64,000 bases of DNA from Trebonia sp963767685 (GCA_963767685.1 CAVYEZ010000005.1:1364001-1428000), one strand, 5' to 3'. Counted from the first letter of the stretch, positions 42,946 to 51,646 are shown. Made by a program: numbers and translations. Notes: generated by a model from the letters alone, not told the origin.

Positions 42946-43379
42946 TCGGCTCTATTACCGGTTCCGGGCGACACTCCGTGGTCGTAGACCTAGCACATTA
43001 CCGCGCTTGCAGGAGGCTCTCATCACTAGACCGCTTGAAAAAAGACCACGAGTTCTACGTCGCCTTTGCCGCCTATCTACGGAAGCGGGCCGGTCGCGCC
43101 GGGATCGACCCTGACGGCCTGAAGAGGCTAGGCGTTGCTTTCGATCTCCGGCGCGTTAAGCTGGTCAGTTCACTGAGATCGATGCTTGACGAGCAGCACC
43201 TCGTCAACGACGCGACCATCGCGCTTGGCCTCGTTGAACACTTGGACGAGGTCCTGTCACTTCCAACCAGTCGTGGCCCTTCGGCCAGGACGACTGCCTA
43301 CCAACTCGCGCACGCCTTGGACGAAGTTGCCGCCGCGCTCGAGACAAGGCTGTCATCAGCTCATGCCACAAGACGATGA
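42942..43379 (+). CDS. Hypothetical protein, second gene of the AT-rich operon
   Basis: This 145-residue soluble, mainly helical protein (LSSLDRLKKDHEFYVAFAAYLRKRAGRAGIDPDGLKRLGVAFDLRRVKLVSSLRSMLDEQ) has no recognisable domain. It overlaps both neighbours by 4 bp, so the three products are likely made together in fixed ratio. Composition is intermediate between the island and the host genome. Confidence 0.7.
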   Translation: MIGSITGSGRHSVVVDLAHYRACRRLSSLDRLKKDHEFYVAFAAYLRKRAGRAGIDPDGLKRLGVAFDLRRVKLVSSLRSMLDEQHLVNDATIALGLVEHLDEVLSLPTSRGPSARTTAYQLAHALDEVAAALETRLSSAHATRR

Positions 43380-43939
43380 CAATGCAATATTCGAGAGATG
43401 AGGCGGCACAGCAGGCGGTAAAAGATTCGGCTGCCACACTGTCCGGCCAACAACTCCCGGACAACTCCGGCGGCAGCGCACCCCAGCACGGAATGTCACT
43501 TATTCAGGCGTGGGCAAGGAAGGTACAGGATATCATCAGGCTCTGGCAGGGTTATCTTTCTGGCGATCGCGATGAGTCAATCGATTTGATGGAGATTAGC
43601 GGCATGAAGATATCCATGCAGTCTTTGCGAGAGGGTCTTACCACGTATCTATTCGAGGATCATGCTCAGCTCCGAAGCATTGAACCTAGCGCCTGGGAAG
43701 GAATCCAAAGGGACTGGATCCTAGTAAAATTGAATTCTGATGCACTCTGGAGTGAAATAGTCTACTACCGAGACTGGATGATCCAAATCGATAAGAGGGG
43801 CGATCAGATCGCAGATCCAATGGCCATGAGGAAAATGGCACGAACGATGAGGGATGACACGCGAACGATCGTTGACCTTTACGCCAAACTTGCCGACAAT
43901 TTGCTCCCAATAATAAAAGAAATCCTTGAGCTTCCCTAG
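43376..43939 (+). CDS. Hypothetical protein, third gene of the AT-rich operon
   Basis: This 187-residue predicted helical protein has a disordered Ser/Gly/Pro/Gln start (residues 15-38), then ISLMQ-like amphipathic helices. There is a Trp-rich centre (SAWEGIQRDWILVKLNSDALWSEIVYYRDWMIQ) and a helical end (RDDTRTIVDLYAKLADNLLPIIKEILEL). No family was recognised. The start overlaps the previous stop (ATGA), and a second ATG 6 bases on is also possible. Codon use is AT-rich like the first gene. Confidence 0.7.
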   Translation: MTMQYSRDEAAQQAVKDSAATLSGQQLPDNSGGSAPQHGMSLIQAWARKVQDIIRLWQGYLSGDRDESIDLMEISGMKISMQSLREGLTTYLFEDHAQLRSIEPSAWEGIQRDWILVKLNSDALWSEIVYYRDWMIQIDKRGDQIADPMAMRKMARTMRDDTRTIVDLYAKLADNLLPIIKEILELP

Positions 43940-44143
43940 GGGCGGCGGCGTCTTTGTGGGTGTTCGGCAACTTTGCCTATGAGCCGCACTGCCGAAACCG
44001 GGCGAAGTGGGCGGGAAATTAGTCAGCTCGCCGACAAAGTTGGCGGGAATGGCTGGAGTGAGGGGCTGGGAAGCCCACGGTCGTGCCGCGCGACCGTGCT
44101 TTCTGATCCGGGCAGTGAGGGCGCTACTCCGGCGAGCGGCGCG

Positions 44144-45004
44144 TTAGGGGGGTCTCGCCTGGCTGGGAGGCGGCGTGGCGGCCGCTGCGGCGGGCGCGGG
44201 AGCCGCGCGGCGGGAGGTCCGCCTCGGGACACGGCCGGACGGTGTCATCGCGGACGGACCGTGCCCGTTGGGGCCGGCGGGCGGCGGGGGCGGAGTCGCC
44301 CTGGGGGGCTGGGGGCCGGGGCGGGCGGACTGGGGGCCGGGTTGCTGGGGGCGGGTGGTCGAGCGCCAGGCGGGGCGGCCCGCGGCGTCCGCGCCGGGCA
44401 GGACCTGCTGGCCGCCGGACCGGCGAAGCGCGGCGGCGTGCAGGTAGCCGCCGGGACGGGCGGGGCCCAGGCCCGGGATTCCCGCGTCGGCGCCAGGGGC
44501 CGGGCCCGCGACGCCGCCCGCGGTGATCTCGGCGGGGAGCCAGACCTGGGCGATAGTGCCTTTCCGGCCGAGCTGAAGGCGGACGAGCGCGCCATGGCGG
44601 GCGGCCAGGTGGGCGACGGCGAACAGGCCCATATGCCGTGACACGAGCGCGTCGGCGACCGGCGGGTCCGCGAGGCGGGCGTTCATCTCGTCGAGCCGGT
44701 CCTTGGTCATGCCGAGGCCGCTGTCGGAGACGTCGACCTGGATGCCGCCGCCGAGCAGTTCGGCGGCATCAGCGTGATCGGGGCTTCCTTCGGTGAGAAG
44801 TTCGCGGCGTTCTCGACCAGTTCGGCCAGCAGGTGGGTGACGTCGGTGGAGGCGTAGCCGACCACGGCGAGTCCGGGGAAAACGTTGACCGAGAGGCTGC
44901 GGTCGGGGTCGATGCCCGACGCGGCGGTGCGGGCGATCTCAGCCAGCGGAACGGGGCTGCCCCACTTGCGTACCGTCTCGTAGCCCGCCAGGCCGCGGGC
45001 AGGG
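44144..45004 (-). pseudogene. Truncated sensor kinase (CvnA/nitrate-sensor-like), ATPase half only
   Basis: Read on the minus strand, 45004 to about 44770 encodes LAGYETVRKWGSPVPLAEIARTAASGIDP and the N box THLLAELVENAANFSP. After a frame change near 44770 come GIQVDVSDSGLGMTKDRLDEMNARLADPP and HMGLFAVAHLAARHGALVRLQLG (G box), then a Pro-rich tail. This is the HATPase end of a large actinobacterial membrane sensor kinase. The sensor, membrane and dimerisation parts are missing, cut where the next gene's leader begins. Confidence 0.75.
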
Positions 45005-45013
45005 AGAAATCAT

Positions 45014-46000
45014 ATGCGATTCCGGCATGCTCGCAGGTTCGCGATCGTGGGCACTGCCGTCGCCGCGGTGGCCGTGGTCCTCGCCGGCTGCACCGGGTTA
45101 GCGGCCAGCGGCCAGCCGGGGCAGCCAAGCGCCAGCGGGAGAGGGCTGACGCACGTCAATCTGGGCGTGCTGCCGATTACCGACGACGCCCCGGTGTACG
45201 TGGCGCTGCAGCACGGGCTCTTCGACGCCCACGGGCTTGACGTGACGCCGGTTACCTTGAACAGCGGCGAGCAAGCGACCCAGGAACTGCTGTCCGGCCA
45301 ATTGCAATTCGCGTTTAGCAATTACGTGACAACGATCCTCGCGGCGAGCCAGGGAGCCCAGCTGCGGGTCGTCGCGGACGGCGCGCAGGCGCAGCCCAAC
45401 ACCAACGACCTCATGGTCGCGCGCAATTCCCCTATCCGCAGCGTGACCCAGTTGCGCGGGAAAACCATCGCGGTCAACGCGACGGGGAATATCGCGACGA
45501 TGATGACCGATTCGACGCTGCGGGCGTACGGGGTGCCCGTCGACTCGGTGCGTTACAAGGTGATCCCGTTCCCCGACATGGCCGGCGCGCTCGCCGCGCA
45601 CGCGGTGGACGCGGCCTGGATGGCCGAGCCGTTCATCACCGAGTCCGGCGAGGAGACCGGGGCCGAGGAACTGGCGGACACCGCGAGCGGCCCCATGGCC
45701 AGCTTCCCCACCGCGGGGTACGCGACGCTGCGGTCTTACGCGAAGGCGAACCCCGCGGTGGTCACGGAGTTCACGGCCGCGCTGGTGCAGGCGGAGGCGC
45801 TGTCGGCGAACCGTTCGGTCGTGGAGCGGGCGATCGCCACCTACATCAGCGGGATGAAGCCGGCGCTGGTGGCGGCGGTGCAGATGGACCAGTACCCGAC
45901 GGCGCTGAGCCAGGCCCGGCTGCAACGGGTGGCCGACACGATGCTGAGCGCCGGGCTGCTGACCCGGCCCTTCAACGTGGGCCAGTTGCTGAGCCCCTAG
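45014..46000 (+). CDS. ABC substrate-binding lipoprotein (nitrate/sulfonate/thiamine-precursor type)
   Basis: This 328-residue protein has a lipoprotein signal (AAVAVVLAGCTG) and an NMT1/SsuA-like type-II binding fold: VNLGVLPITDDAPVYVALQHGLFDAHGLDVTPVTLNSG, ELLSGQLQFAFSNYVTTILAASQGA, SVTQLRGKTIAVNATGNI and AHAVDAAWMAEPFITESGEE. It binds a small anion or heterocycle. No permease or ATPase gene lies beside it, so it is an orphan or uses a distant transporter. AGGGAGAAAT precedes the ATG. Confidence 0.9.
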   Translation: MRFRHARRFAIVGTAVAAVAVVLAGCTGLAASGQPGQPSASGRGLTHVNLGVLPITDDAPVYVALQHGLFDAHGLDVTPVTLNSGEQATQELLSGQLQFAFSNYVTTILAASQGAQLRVVADGAQAQPNTNDLMVARNSPIRSVTQLRGKTIAVNATGNIATMMTDSTLRAYGVPVDSVRYKVIPFPDMAGALAAHAVDAAWMAEPFITESGEETGAEELADTASGPMASFPTAGYATLRSYAKANPAVVTEFTAALVQAEALSANRSVVERAIATYISGMKPALVAAVQMDQYPTALSQARLQRVADTMLSAGLLTRPFNVGQLLSP

Positions 46001-46042
46001 CCCGCGCGGGCGGAGTCGCTGGCGGAGGAGAGTAAGCCGCAA

Positions 46043-46056
46043 CCGTTCGGGATAAT
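46043..46056 (+). repeat. Second copy of a 14-base element
   Basis: CCGTTCGGGATAAT is identical to 12913-12926. Here it lies between convergent gene ends and lacks the second inverted-repeat arm of the first copy. Function unknown. Confidence 0.45.
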
Positions 46057-46069
46057 CGATTTTGGTCGG

Positions 46070-46999
46070 CTAGGCGGCGAGGCGGGCGGCGAGGGCGGCG
46101 TTGCGCCGCGCGAACTCCCGCCATTCCGGCGGGGTCGCGGCGACGCGGGCCGCGGCCGCCGCCGCGCCGCAGGCGCGCTGAGTCCAGCCGGCGAGGCGGC
46201 CGGCGCGGACCGCGAATCGGGCCAGGCTGCCGTCCGCCCAGCCGCACACGTCGTAGTCGGCGTGGGCGGGGCTGGTGACCTTCTGCTCGGCGGTGACCCA
46301 GTCGAGGGCCTCGATCTCCCGCTGCAGCCTGCCCGCCAGCTCGAAGGCGAGGGTGCCGGCGGCGGCGTCGCGGCGCTCGGTGAGGCGGGCCCGCAGGCTG
46401 GTCACCGCCGCCGGGTCGCGGTTCAGGACGCTGTCCATCGCGTCGGCCAGCGCGGTGCGGTCGGCCGCGGCGACGCCGCGGACGCGGGCCAGGTCCCGGC
46501 TTGTCCCCGCTAGCTCGCCGCCCGCGTAGTTCAGCGGCAGGACCCGGCACAGCCCCGACACGGCCAGTCGCGTCTGCCGTCCGCCCAGGTACGGGCCGTA
46601 GTGCCGGCCGGCCTGGGTCCGCTCGTGGACGACGGCCACGCCCGGGGCAGCCGTGCCTTCGCTGAGCCGGATCCAGACCTCGACTTCCTGGCCGCCGGTG
46701 GGAGCGCGGTTCCACGGCGGCTTGCGGGCCAGCAGGAGGTTCCGCTCTAGCCAGGTGGCCTCGTGGACGGAGTCGCAGGCGACGGCCTCGACGCGCGCGA
46801 CCCTGGTCATCATCGCGCTGAGGTGCGCCCGACCGCCGAGGTCGCCCCAGTAGGAGGCGACCCTCCGGCGCAGGCTAGTGGCGCGGCCCAGGTAGAGGAC
46901 GCCTCCCCGGGCATCCCTGAACCGGTAGACGCCCGGCGCGAGCGGCAGCAGCGCCGCCTGGTCCCGCGCGCTGCCGCCCATGGCGCCATTGAACCGCAT
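46070..46999 (-). CDS. UvrC-like GIY-YIG endonuclease domain protein (no RNase H-like half)
   Basis: Residues about 20-100 form a UvrC-type GIY-YIG domain: LAPGVYRFRDARGGVLYLGRATSLRRRVASYW, then RVEAVACDSVHEATWLERNLLLARKPPWNR, with the catalytic Tyr, Arg and Glu. A UVR-like helix pair follows (RDAAAGTLAFELAGRLQREIEALDWVTAEQKV). The protein stops at 309 residues, without the C-terminal RNase H-like and HhH parts of UvrC. It resembles stand-alone UvrC N-terminal (Cho-like) proteins that make a single incision. It is divergent from the PadR gene. Confidence 0.83.
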   Translation of the reverse strand: MRFNGAMGGSARDQAALLPLAPGVYRFRDARGGVLYLGRATSLRRRVASYWGDLGGRAHLSAMMTRVARVEAVACDSVHEATWLERNLLLARKPPWNRAPTGGQEVEVWIRLSEGTAAPGVAVVHERTQAGRHYGPYLGGRQTRLAVSGLCRVLPLNYAGGELAGTSRDLARVRGVAAADRTALADAMDSVLNRDPAAVTSLRARLTERRDAAAGTLAFELAGRLQREIEALDWVTAEQKVTSPAHADYDVCGWADGSLARFAVRAGRLAGWTQRACGAAAAAARVAATPPEWREFARRNAALAARLAA

Positions 47000-47025
47000 A
47001 GCGCGCGATTTCTTGCTTGACAGGT

Positions 47026-47053
47026 GCAGATTAGTATGTGCAGACTAATCTGC
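47026..47053. promoter_or_regulatory. Perfect 10-bp inverted repeat, probable PadR operator
   Basis: GCAGATTAGT (47026-47035) and ACTAATCTGC (47044-47053) are exact complements with an 8-base spacer. The site ends one base before the PadR ATG and would cover the start of its mRNA. It also lies in the divergent promoter of the GIY-YIG gene. Confidence 0.75.
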
Positions 47054-47054
47054 G

Positions 47055-47597
47055 ATGAACTTGAGTCGACTCATGATCCTTGGCCTGCTCGCCGAGCGGG
47101 GGCCGATGCACGGCCACCAGATCCGGCGCGCGGGCGAGCTCGCGAACGTCGAGGCCTGGGGCGGGATCACCGGGGGCGCGCTTTACTCGGAGCTGCGCAA
47201 GCTCGACCACGAGGGCCTGATCAGCGCGCTCAGGGAAGAGCAGGAGGGCAGGCGCCCGGCCCGGCGCGTCTACCAGATCACGGCGGAAGGCCACCTTGAG
47301 CTGGCCGTGCAGCGAGACGCCGCGCTCGACGTCGTCTTCGGCTCGGCCGATCCGGTCTCCGTGTTGCTGCTGTTCGCCGCCGGCGGCGACCTGCCCGATC
47401 TCGCCGAGCGGCTCGCGGAGCGGCGACGCCGGATCAGCGGGCAGCTTGAGTCGATGGCGGCGGAACGGGCCCGGCTGACCGCGCAGGGAGTGCTCTCCCC
47501 GCACGCCGTGGCGGCCTTCAGGCGCGGCGAGCTGCGGCTGGAGGCCGAGCTCCGCTGGCATGACGAATTCGAGCAGTCCAAGGCCGAAGGAGGGTAA
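47055..47597 (+). CDS. PadR family transcriptional regulator
   Basis: This 180-residue PadR protein has an N-terminal winged helix (LMILGLLAERGPMHGHQIRRAGEL, GGITGGALYSELRKLDHEGLISALREEQEGRRPARRVYQITAEG) and a C-terminal helical dimerisation domain. PadR repressors respond to phenolics or drugs. The operator just upstream implies autoregulation, and the short gap to the following epimerase suggests one operon. Confidence 0.92.
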   Translation: MNLSRLMILGLLAERGPMHGHQIRRAGELANVEAWGGITGGALYSELRKLDHEGLISALREEQEGRRPARRVYQITAEGHLELAVQRDAALDVVFGSADPVSVLLLFAAGGDLPDLAERLAERRRRISGQLESMAAERARLTAQGVLSPHAVAAFRRGELRLEAELRWHDEFEQSKAEGG

Positions 47598-47601
47598 GGC
47601 G

Positions 47602-48524
47602 ATGTCGCGGATCGTCGTCGTCGGGGCGACCGGCCGGATCGGGCGGCCGCTGTGCGAGGACCTGATCGCGGCGGGGCACGCGGTGACGGTGGTCAGCCGG
47701 GACCCTGGCCGCGCCGCCCGCCTGGTCCCCGGGCGAGCGGGTACACCGCCTGGCAGCCAGGCAGCGCCGAGTTCCGCGGGTACCTCGAGGCGGCCGACGC
47801 GGTCGTCTACCTGGCCGGCGGCCCGTTGTTCGACGGACGCCGCCACCGCCAGGCGGATGTCGAGGCGGAGAGCCGGGCCCGGGTGACGGCACTCGGCCAG
47901 CTGGCCGCCGCGCTCGGTGACCGCCGTCCGGCGACGCTGGTCGCGGCCTCTTCGGTTGGGCTCTACGGGTATTCCGGCCGGTCCGACGCGCCGGTTGACG
48001 AGTCGTCGCCGGCGGGCACCGACTGGTGGGGACGCGACAGCGCGGCGATCGAGGAAGCCGCCCGCGCGGTTGCCGCGCCCGGCATGCGGATCGTGCTGCT
48101 GCGCACGGGCTACGTGCTCACCCCGGACAGCCTCGCCGGCCAGGTGGCGCAGTTCAGACGGCACCTCGGCGGCTGGATCGGCGACGGCCGCGGCTGGACG
48201 CCGTGGATTCACGTCGCGGACGAGATCGGAATCATCAGGCTCGCGCTTGAGCACCGGGACGTCGCCGGACCGTTGAACGTGACCGCGCCCGCGCCGACGC
48301 GGGGCCGGGACTTCGCCCGCGCCCTGGGTCAGGTGCTGGGCGAGCGGGCGTGGCTCCCGGCGCCGCCGCCGCTGGTCCGGATGGGACTTGGCGCGGTCAC
48401 CGACATCCTCGTCCGGGGCAAGCGGGTCGTCCCCGCCCGCGCGACCGAGGCCGGGTACCAGTTCCGGTTTCCTGAGGTGGAGGCGGCGCTGCGCGACCTC
48501 GTCCGGGGCGGTGCGGCCCGGTGA
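47602..48524 (+). pseudogene. TIGR01777-like epimerase (SDR), frameshifted
   Basis: The first frame encodes SRIVVVGATGRIGRPLCEDLIAAGHAVTVVSRDPGRAARLVPG. The rest (GYTAWQPGSAEFRGYLEAADAVVYLAGGPLF...VAASSVGLYGYSGRSDAPVDESSPAG...TPWIHVADEIGIIRLALEHRDVAGPLNVTAP) lies one base earlier, so one G is probably missing from the CCCCGGG run at 47727-47733. Repaired, it is about 307 residues and matches the YfcH/SulA-like epimerase family, with the typical WIHVAD...GPLNVTAP segment. The function of this family is unknown. Confidence 0.82.
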
Positions 48525-48976
48525 GGCGGCTGCTGCTTGTCAACGTGCTCGCTTGCGCCCTGCTGATCGTGCAGTACCTGCTCGGCATGGCCGTCAACGT
48601 GTTCGTCGCGCTGCCGGCCAGCCATCCCGGCGCCGGCGCGGGCAACTACTTCGGCGGTGCCGCCTCGGGGCTTGACTGGGTCGTCGCAAGCGGGCCCGGG
48701 TGGGCGGCGGCGCACGCCGCGTTCGGGCTGGCGCTCGTCGTCGCGGCCATCGCGGCGGTGGTGCTCGCCCTCGCGGGTGCCCGGGCCCGTGATCGCCTGG
48801 CCGTGAGCTTGTCCGTGCTCGGGGCGCTCGCGGTGATCGGCGCGGCGTTTAACGGGGTGAGCTTCGTGAATTACGGTCACGCGTTCAGTTCGATGATCAT
48901 GGCGGGGCTGTGGGCGCTGGCGCTGGCGTGTTACCTTGCGGGCGCGATCCGGGAGGCCATGGGGGCTGGCCGGTAG
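48521..48976 (+). CDS. Four-helix membrane protein
   Basis: This 151-residue protein has four hydrophobic segments (LLVNVLACALLIVQYLLGMAVNVFVAL, AHAAFGLALVVAAIAAVVLAL, LSVLGALAVIGAAFNGVSFVN, SMIMAGLWALALACYLAG), like small cytochrome-b561-like or DUF-type integral proteins. No heme ligands are certain: a His occurs in HAAFG and another in NYGHAFS. The GTG start overlaps the epimerase stop, so it is the third gene of the PadR operon. Confidence 0.75.
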   Translation: MRRLLLVNVLACALLIVQYLLGMAVNVFVALPASHPGAGAGNYFGGAASGLDWVVASGPGWAAAHAAFGLALVVAAIAAVVLALAGARARDRLAVSLSVLGALAVIGAAFNGVSFVNYGHAFSSMIMAGLWALALACYLAGAIREAMGAGR

Positions 48977-49905
48977 TGGTCCGGTCAGCCGCGGCGGCGC
49001 ATTGCCGCGGTTCACCCCCGTTTGCCGGGCGGCGGTTAGCAGGCGGGTTCCGCTTAACGGGAAGGCTTTTCGTAGGAGGTAGGAAAAACGTGCGTGCGGG
49101 CCCGCCGGTTTTCAAGTTGGCCATCCCGGGCGTGTCGCGGGACAGGAAACCGAACAAATCGGGCGTGGACGCGCTGCCATTGGCGGCACTGTATGGAGCT
49201 GGGCTGGCCGGAACCATGAGACAAGTGTCCGAATTCCGCGTGCTCGAACACCCTGACCGACAGCAGCCACAGACGCGGACACCGGCTCAGCAGCTGGGAA
49301 TCGAGCTCGTCGCGATACACAAGGCGCTGCCGCTGGGACCGGTTGAGCTCAGGCACTACCGTGTCGACGACATCGACCGCGCCGCGATCGCCTTCCCCGG
49401 ACTCACTGGCTCGAACTGCTGCGCCGTGACCCCATGCTGCCCCGCTGGTGCCTGCCGGCCGACTGGCCGCCGAGCGCGCCCAGGCCGTCTTCCGCGGCCT
49501 GCTGGCGGCCGTTGGCGCCGGCGCCCGCCACCAGGTCACCCGGCTGCTGGCCGGCCGACCGAGGGTTCCTGAGGTTGCCTGCCCGGCGGCAACGCGAGAA
49601 CCCCAGCGATATATATTGCATCTTATTTACGGCCGATGCAAATATTGACTAATATTAACCATCGCCCTCACGCTGGCGTCCGGGCAGAGATCGTGGCCTA
49701 TACCAGGCAGGTCCGCGCGATCCAGGCGGAGGCGCTGGCGTCCATCTTCGTCGTGCTGGGCTGCCGCCGCGGAGCCTCCTGCTGTAGGGCTTGGTGCGGC
49801 CGAGCTGCTCGGCCTTGTCCACCGCGTGCCCACCAGGGCACGGGCCTCGGCCAAAGCGAGGTCCCTGGGATGTGGCACTTTTGACTCATTCAGGGATTGC
49901 CTCGG
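48977..49905. other. Long region without an intact gene
   Basis: About 930 bases carry only frames of low coding quality. They hold the PaaX-like remnant at 49398-49555 and an AT-rich patch (49605-49665). In that patch TTGCATC (49615-49621) and GATGCAA (49633-49639) form a 7-bp dyad. The region looks like decayed sequence next to the catabolic cluster. Confidence 0.5.
49398..49555 (+). pseudogene. PaaX-like regulator remnant
   Basis: Two adjacent frames give RTHWLELLRRDPMLPRWCLPADWP and then LAAERAQAVFRGLLAAVGAGARHQVTRLL. This is the C-terminal pattern of PaaX-type repressors (RT-x-x-L-x-x-W...DPxLPxxLLPxxWPGxxA). The rest of the gene is not recognisable nearby and the frame changes inside it, so it is a decayed fragment. 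Confidence 0.45.
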
Positions 49906-50664
49906 TCAGACCAGAGTGCGGCCGCCGTCGATGTACAGGACCTGGCCGGTTATGAAACGGGCACGGTCCGATGCGAGGAACGTCACCGCATCGGCCACCT
50001 CTTCGGGTCGGCCGAGTCGCTCCGCCGGCACCAGCGTTTCCAGGCTCTCCCGGTTGTTTCCCTTGTCAAGATAGGCCTTGGTCAGGTCGGTCTGGATGTA
50101 GCCGGGCGCGACCGCGTTGACCGTGACCCCGTGCGGGGCCCACTCGCGCGCCATGACCCGCAGCATCTGGTTCATGCCGCCCTTGGTAGCCGCGTAGGGC
50201 GCGTGGTTCGCATGGGCGAGCAGGCCGGAGACCGACGACACGAAGACCATGCGGCCGTACCTGTGCTCGACCATGAGGCGGCCCACGGCCTGGCCGAGCC
50301 AGTACGCCGACGACAGGTTCAGGCTGAGGGTCTCCGCCCAGTCTTCGTCCTCCACGTCAAGGACCGGCTTCCGAACGTTGCGGCCGACGGCGTGCAGGAA
50401 GACCTGCGGCGTTCCCACCAGCCGGACCGCCTCGTGGACGGCGGCACGGCAGGCCGCTGGCGTCCGGAGGTCGGCAATCAGCGGCTTGACCTCGTTCCCG
50501 GCCTCCTTCGCCTCTTGCGCGACCGCGTCCAGGTGGTCCTGGCTCGCGTCCACGAGCGCGACCCGCGCACCATGGGCGGCCAGGCTCAGCGCGCTGGCTC
50601 CGCCAAGCCCTCCAGCTCCGAAGACCAGGGTCGGCCGTCCGTCGAGCGTGAGCCAGTCCTGCAT
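49906..50664 (-). CDS. SDR family oxidoreductase
   Basis: This 252-residue classical SDR has the cofactor motif LVFGAGGLGGASALSLAAHGARVALVDAS. The catalytic set is Ser (FVSSVSGLLAH), Tyr and Lys (YAATKGG), with PGYIQTDLTKA and the C-terminal FITGQVLYIDGG. It is probably a beta-ketoacyl- or alcohol-type dehydrogenase in a catabolic route. It lies downstream of an IclR-type palindrome shared with the FAH/SDR operon. Confidence 0.93.
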   Translation of the reverse strand: MQDWLTLDGRPTLVFGAGGLGGASALSLAAHGARVALVDASQDHLDAVAQEAKEAGNEVKPLIADLRTPAACRAAVHEAVRLVGTPQVFLHAVGRNVRKPVLDVEDEDWAETLSLNLSSAYWLGQAVGRLMVEHRYGRMVFVSSVSGLLAHANHAPYAATKGGMNQMLRVMAREWAPHGVTVNAVAPGYIQTDLTKAYLDKGNNRESLETLVPAERLGRPEEVADAVTFLASDRARFITGQVLYIDGGRTLV

Positions 50665-50696
50665 ATGGCTATCCTTCTCGTAGGAATTCTCGCATA

Positions 50697-50713
50697 GTGA
50701 AAACTACTTTCAA
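50697..50713. promoter_or_regulatory. IclR-type palindrome upstream of the SDR gene
   Basis: GTGAAAACTACTTTCAA: the half-sites GTGAAA and TTTCAA flank CTA, and the site is nearly identical to the one at 53476-53492. It lies 33 bases upstream of the SDR start, so it is probably bound by the IclR protein encoded between the two sites. Confidence 0.75.
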
Positions 50714-50793
50714 AATACTGTAACCGGCCGTCGGCAGAGTGGCCGCTCATAGTTACCCCTCTTACTGCTCTCTTATCCACCTGGCCGGGCAGG

Positions 50794-51639
50794 CTATTTC
50801 GCTGCCCGGTACGGCCGGACGGAAGCGGCCGGACCGCCCATTCGCCTGGTTATCTCCCGGCTCGCGGCCAGGAGGGGCCCGAGGCACCGGTCGACTAGCT
50901 GCTCGCTGGTGTACTCCCCGCTGGGAACCGCTACGTTGATGGCGGCTGGCACCGCGCCGCCAGCCTGCCGGATCGGAGCGGCAATGGAACTAAGCCCGGG
51001 GATGGCCTCGTCGCGCTGGACCAGGTACCCATCCCGCCGGGCCTCTTCCAGCTGAACGGACAGGGCATCAAGGGTCCTGACGGCACGCGGCCCCCAGATT
51101 CCGCGGAACGAGTCCTCGGAGATCCGCTGGGCGAGTTCCTCTTCGCTCAGGTAAGCGAGAATCGTCTTGCCGATGGAGCTGAATGCCGCCGGGACTGTCG
51201 AGCCGACCCGGATGTTGGCCGCCAGGAGCGTGTCGCGGCGGGGGATGCGGGCGACGAACAACACCTGGTCCCCGTACAGCACGCCGAGGTTTACCGTCTC
51301 GCCGGTCGCGGCCGCCAGTTCCCGCAGCACTGGTTCCGACATCTGGACCAGGTCTAGTCCCTGCATGGCCGCGAACCCGAGCGCGAGCACCCCGGTGCCT
51401 GGGCGGACCTTCCCGTCCGCGGTCCGTTCTAGGTAGCCCTCCTCCTCCAGCGTGGCGACCAGCCGGAAGGTGGTCGGCATCGGGATACCGCTGAGAGCGA
51501 CAAGGTCCTTGACCCGCAGGGCGGGCCGCTCGGCGGTGAAATACGACAGCAGCCGCAAGCCCTTGGCCAGCGCTTCGACCCGGTAAGACCGGCCCGGCCG
51601 GCTGTCGGCGGCAGCATCCTGGTCGTTCACGTCCTGCAT
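50794..51639 (-). CDS. IclR family transcriptional regulator
   Basis: This 281-residue IclR protein has an N-terminal winged helix (RLLSYFTAERPALRVKDLVALSGIPMPTTFRLVATLEEEGYLERT) and the effector domain GETVNLGVLYGDQVLFVARIPRRDTLLAANIRVGSTVPAAFSSIGKTILAYLSEEEL. It sits inside the cluster it most likely controls. Two near-identical palindromes in front of the flanking transcription units support this. Confidence 0.93.
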   Translation of the reverse strand: MQDVNDQDAAADSRPGRSYRVEALAKGLRLLSYFTAERPALRVKDLVALSGIPMPTTFRLVATLEEEGYLERTADGKVRPGTGVLALGFAAMQGLDLVQMSEPVLRELAAATGETVNLGVLYGDQVLFVARIPRRDTLLAANIRVGSTVPAAFSSIGKTILAYLSEEELAQRISEDSFRGIWGPRAVRTLDALSVQLEEARRDGYLVQRDEAIPGLSSIAAPIRQAGGAVPAAINVAVPSGEYTSEQLVDRCLGPLLAASREITRRMGGPAASVRPYRAAK

Positions 51640-51646
51640 GCTAACG

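Noticed and set aside
43973..44641. 222-codon Gly/Arg-rich plus-strand frame
   Set aside because: Antisense to the recognisable ATPase and Pro-rich tail of the truncated sensor kinase.
48910..49572. 220-codon frame across 48.9-49.6 kb as a new gene
   Set aside because: It starts inside the membrane-protein gene, has no ribosome-binding site or domain, and only its end resembles PaaX in another frame.
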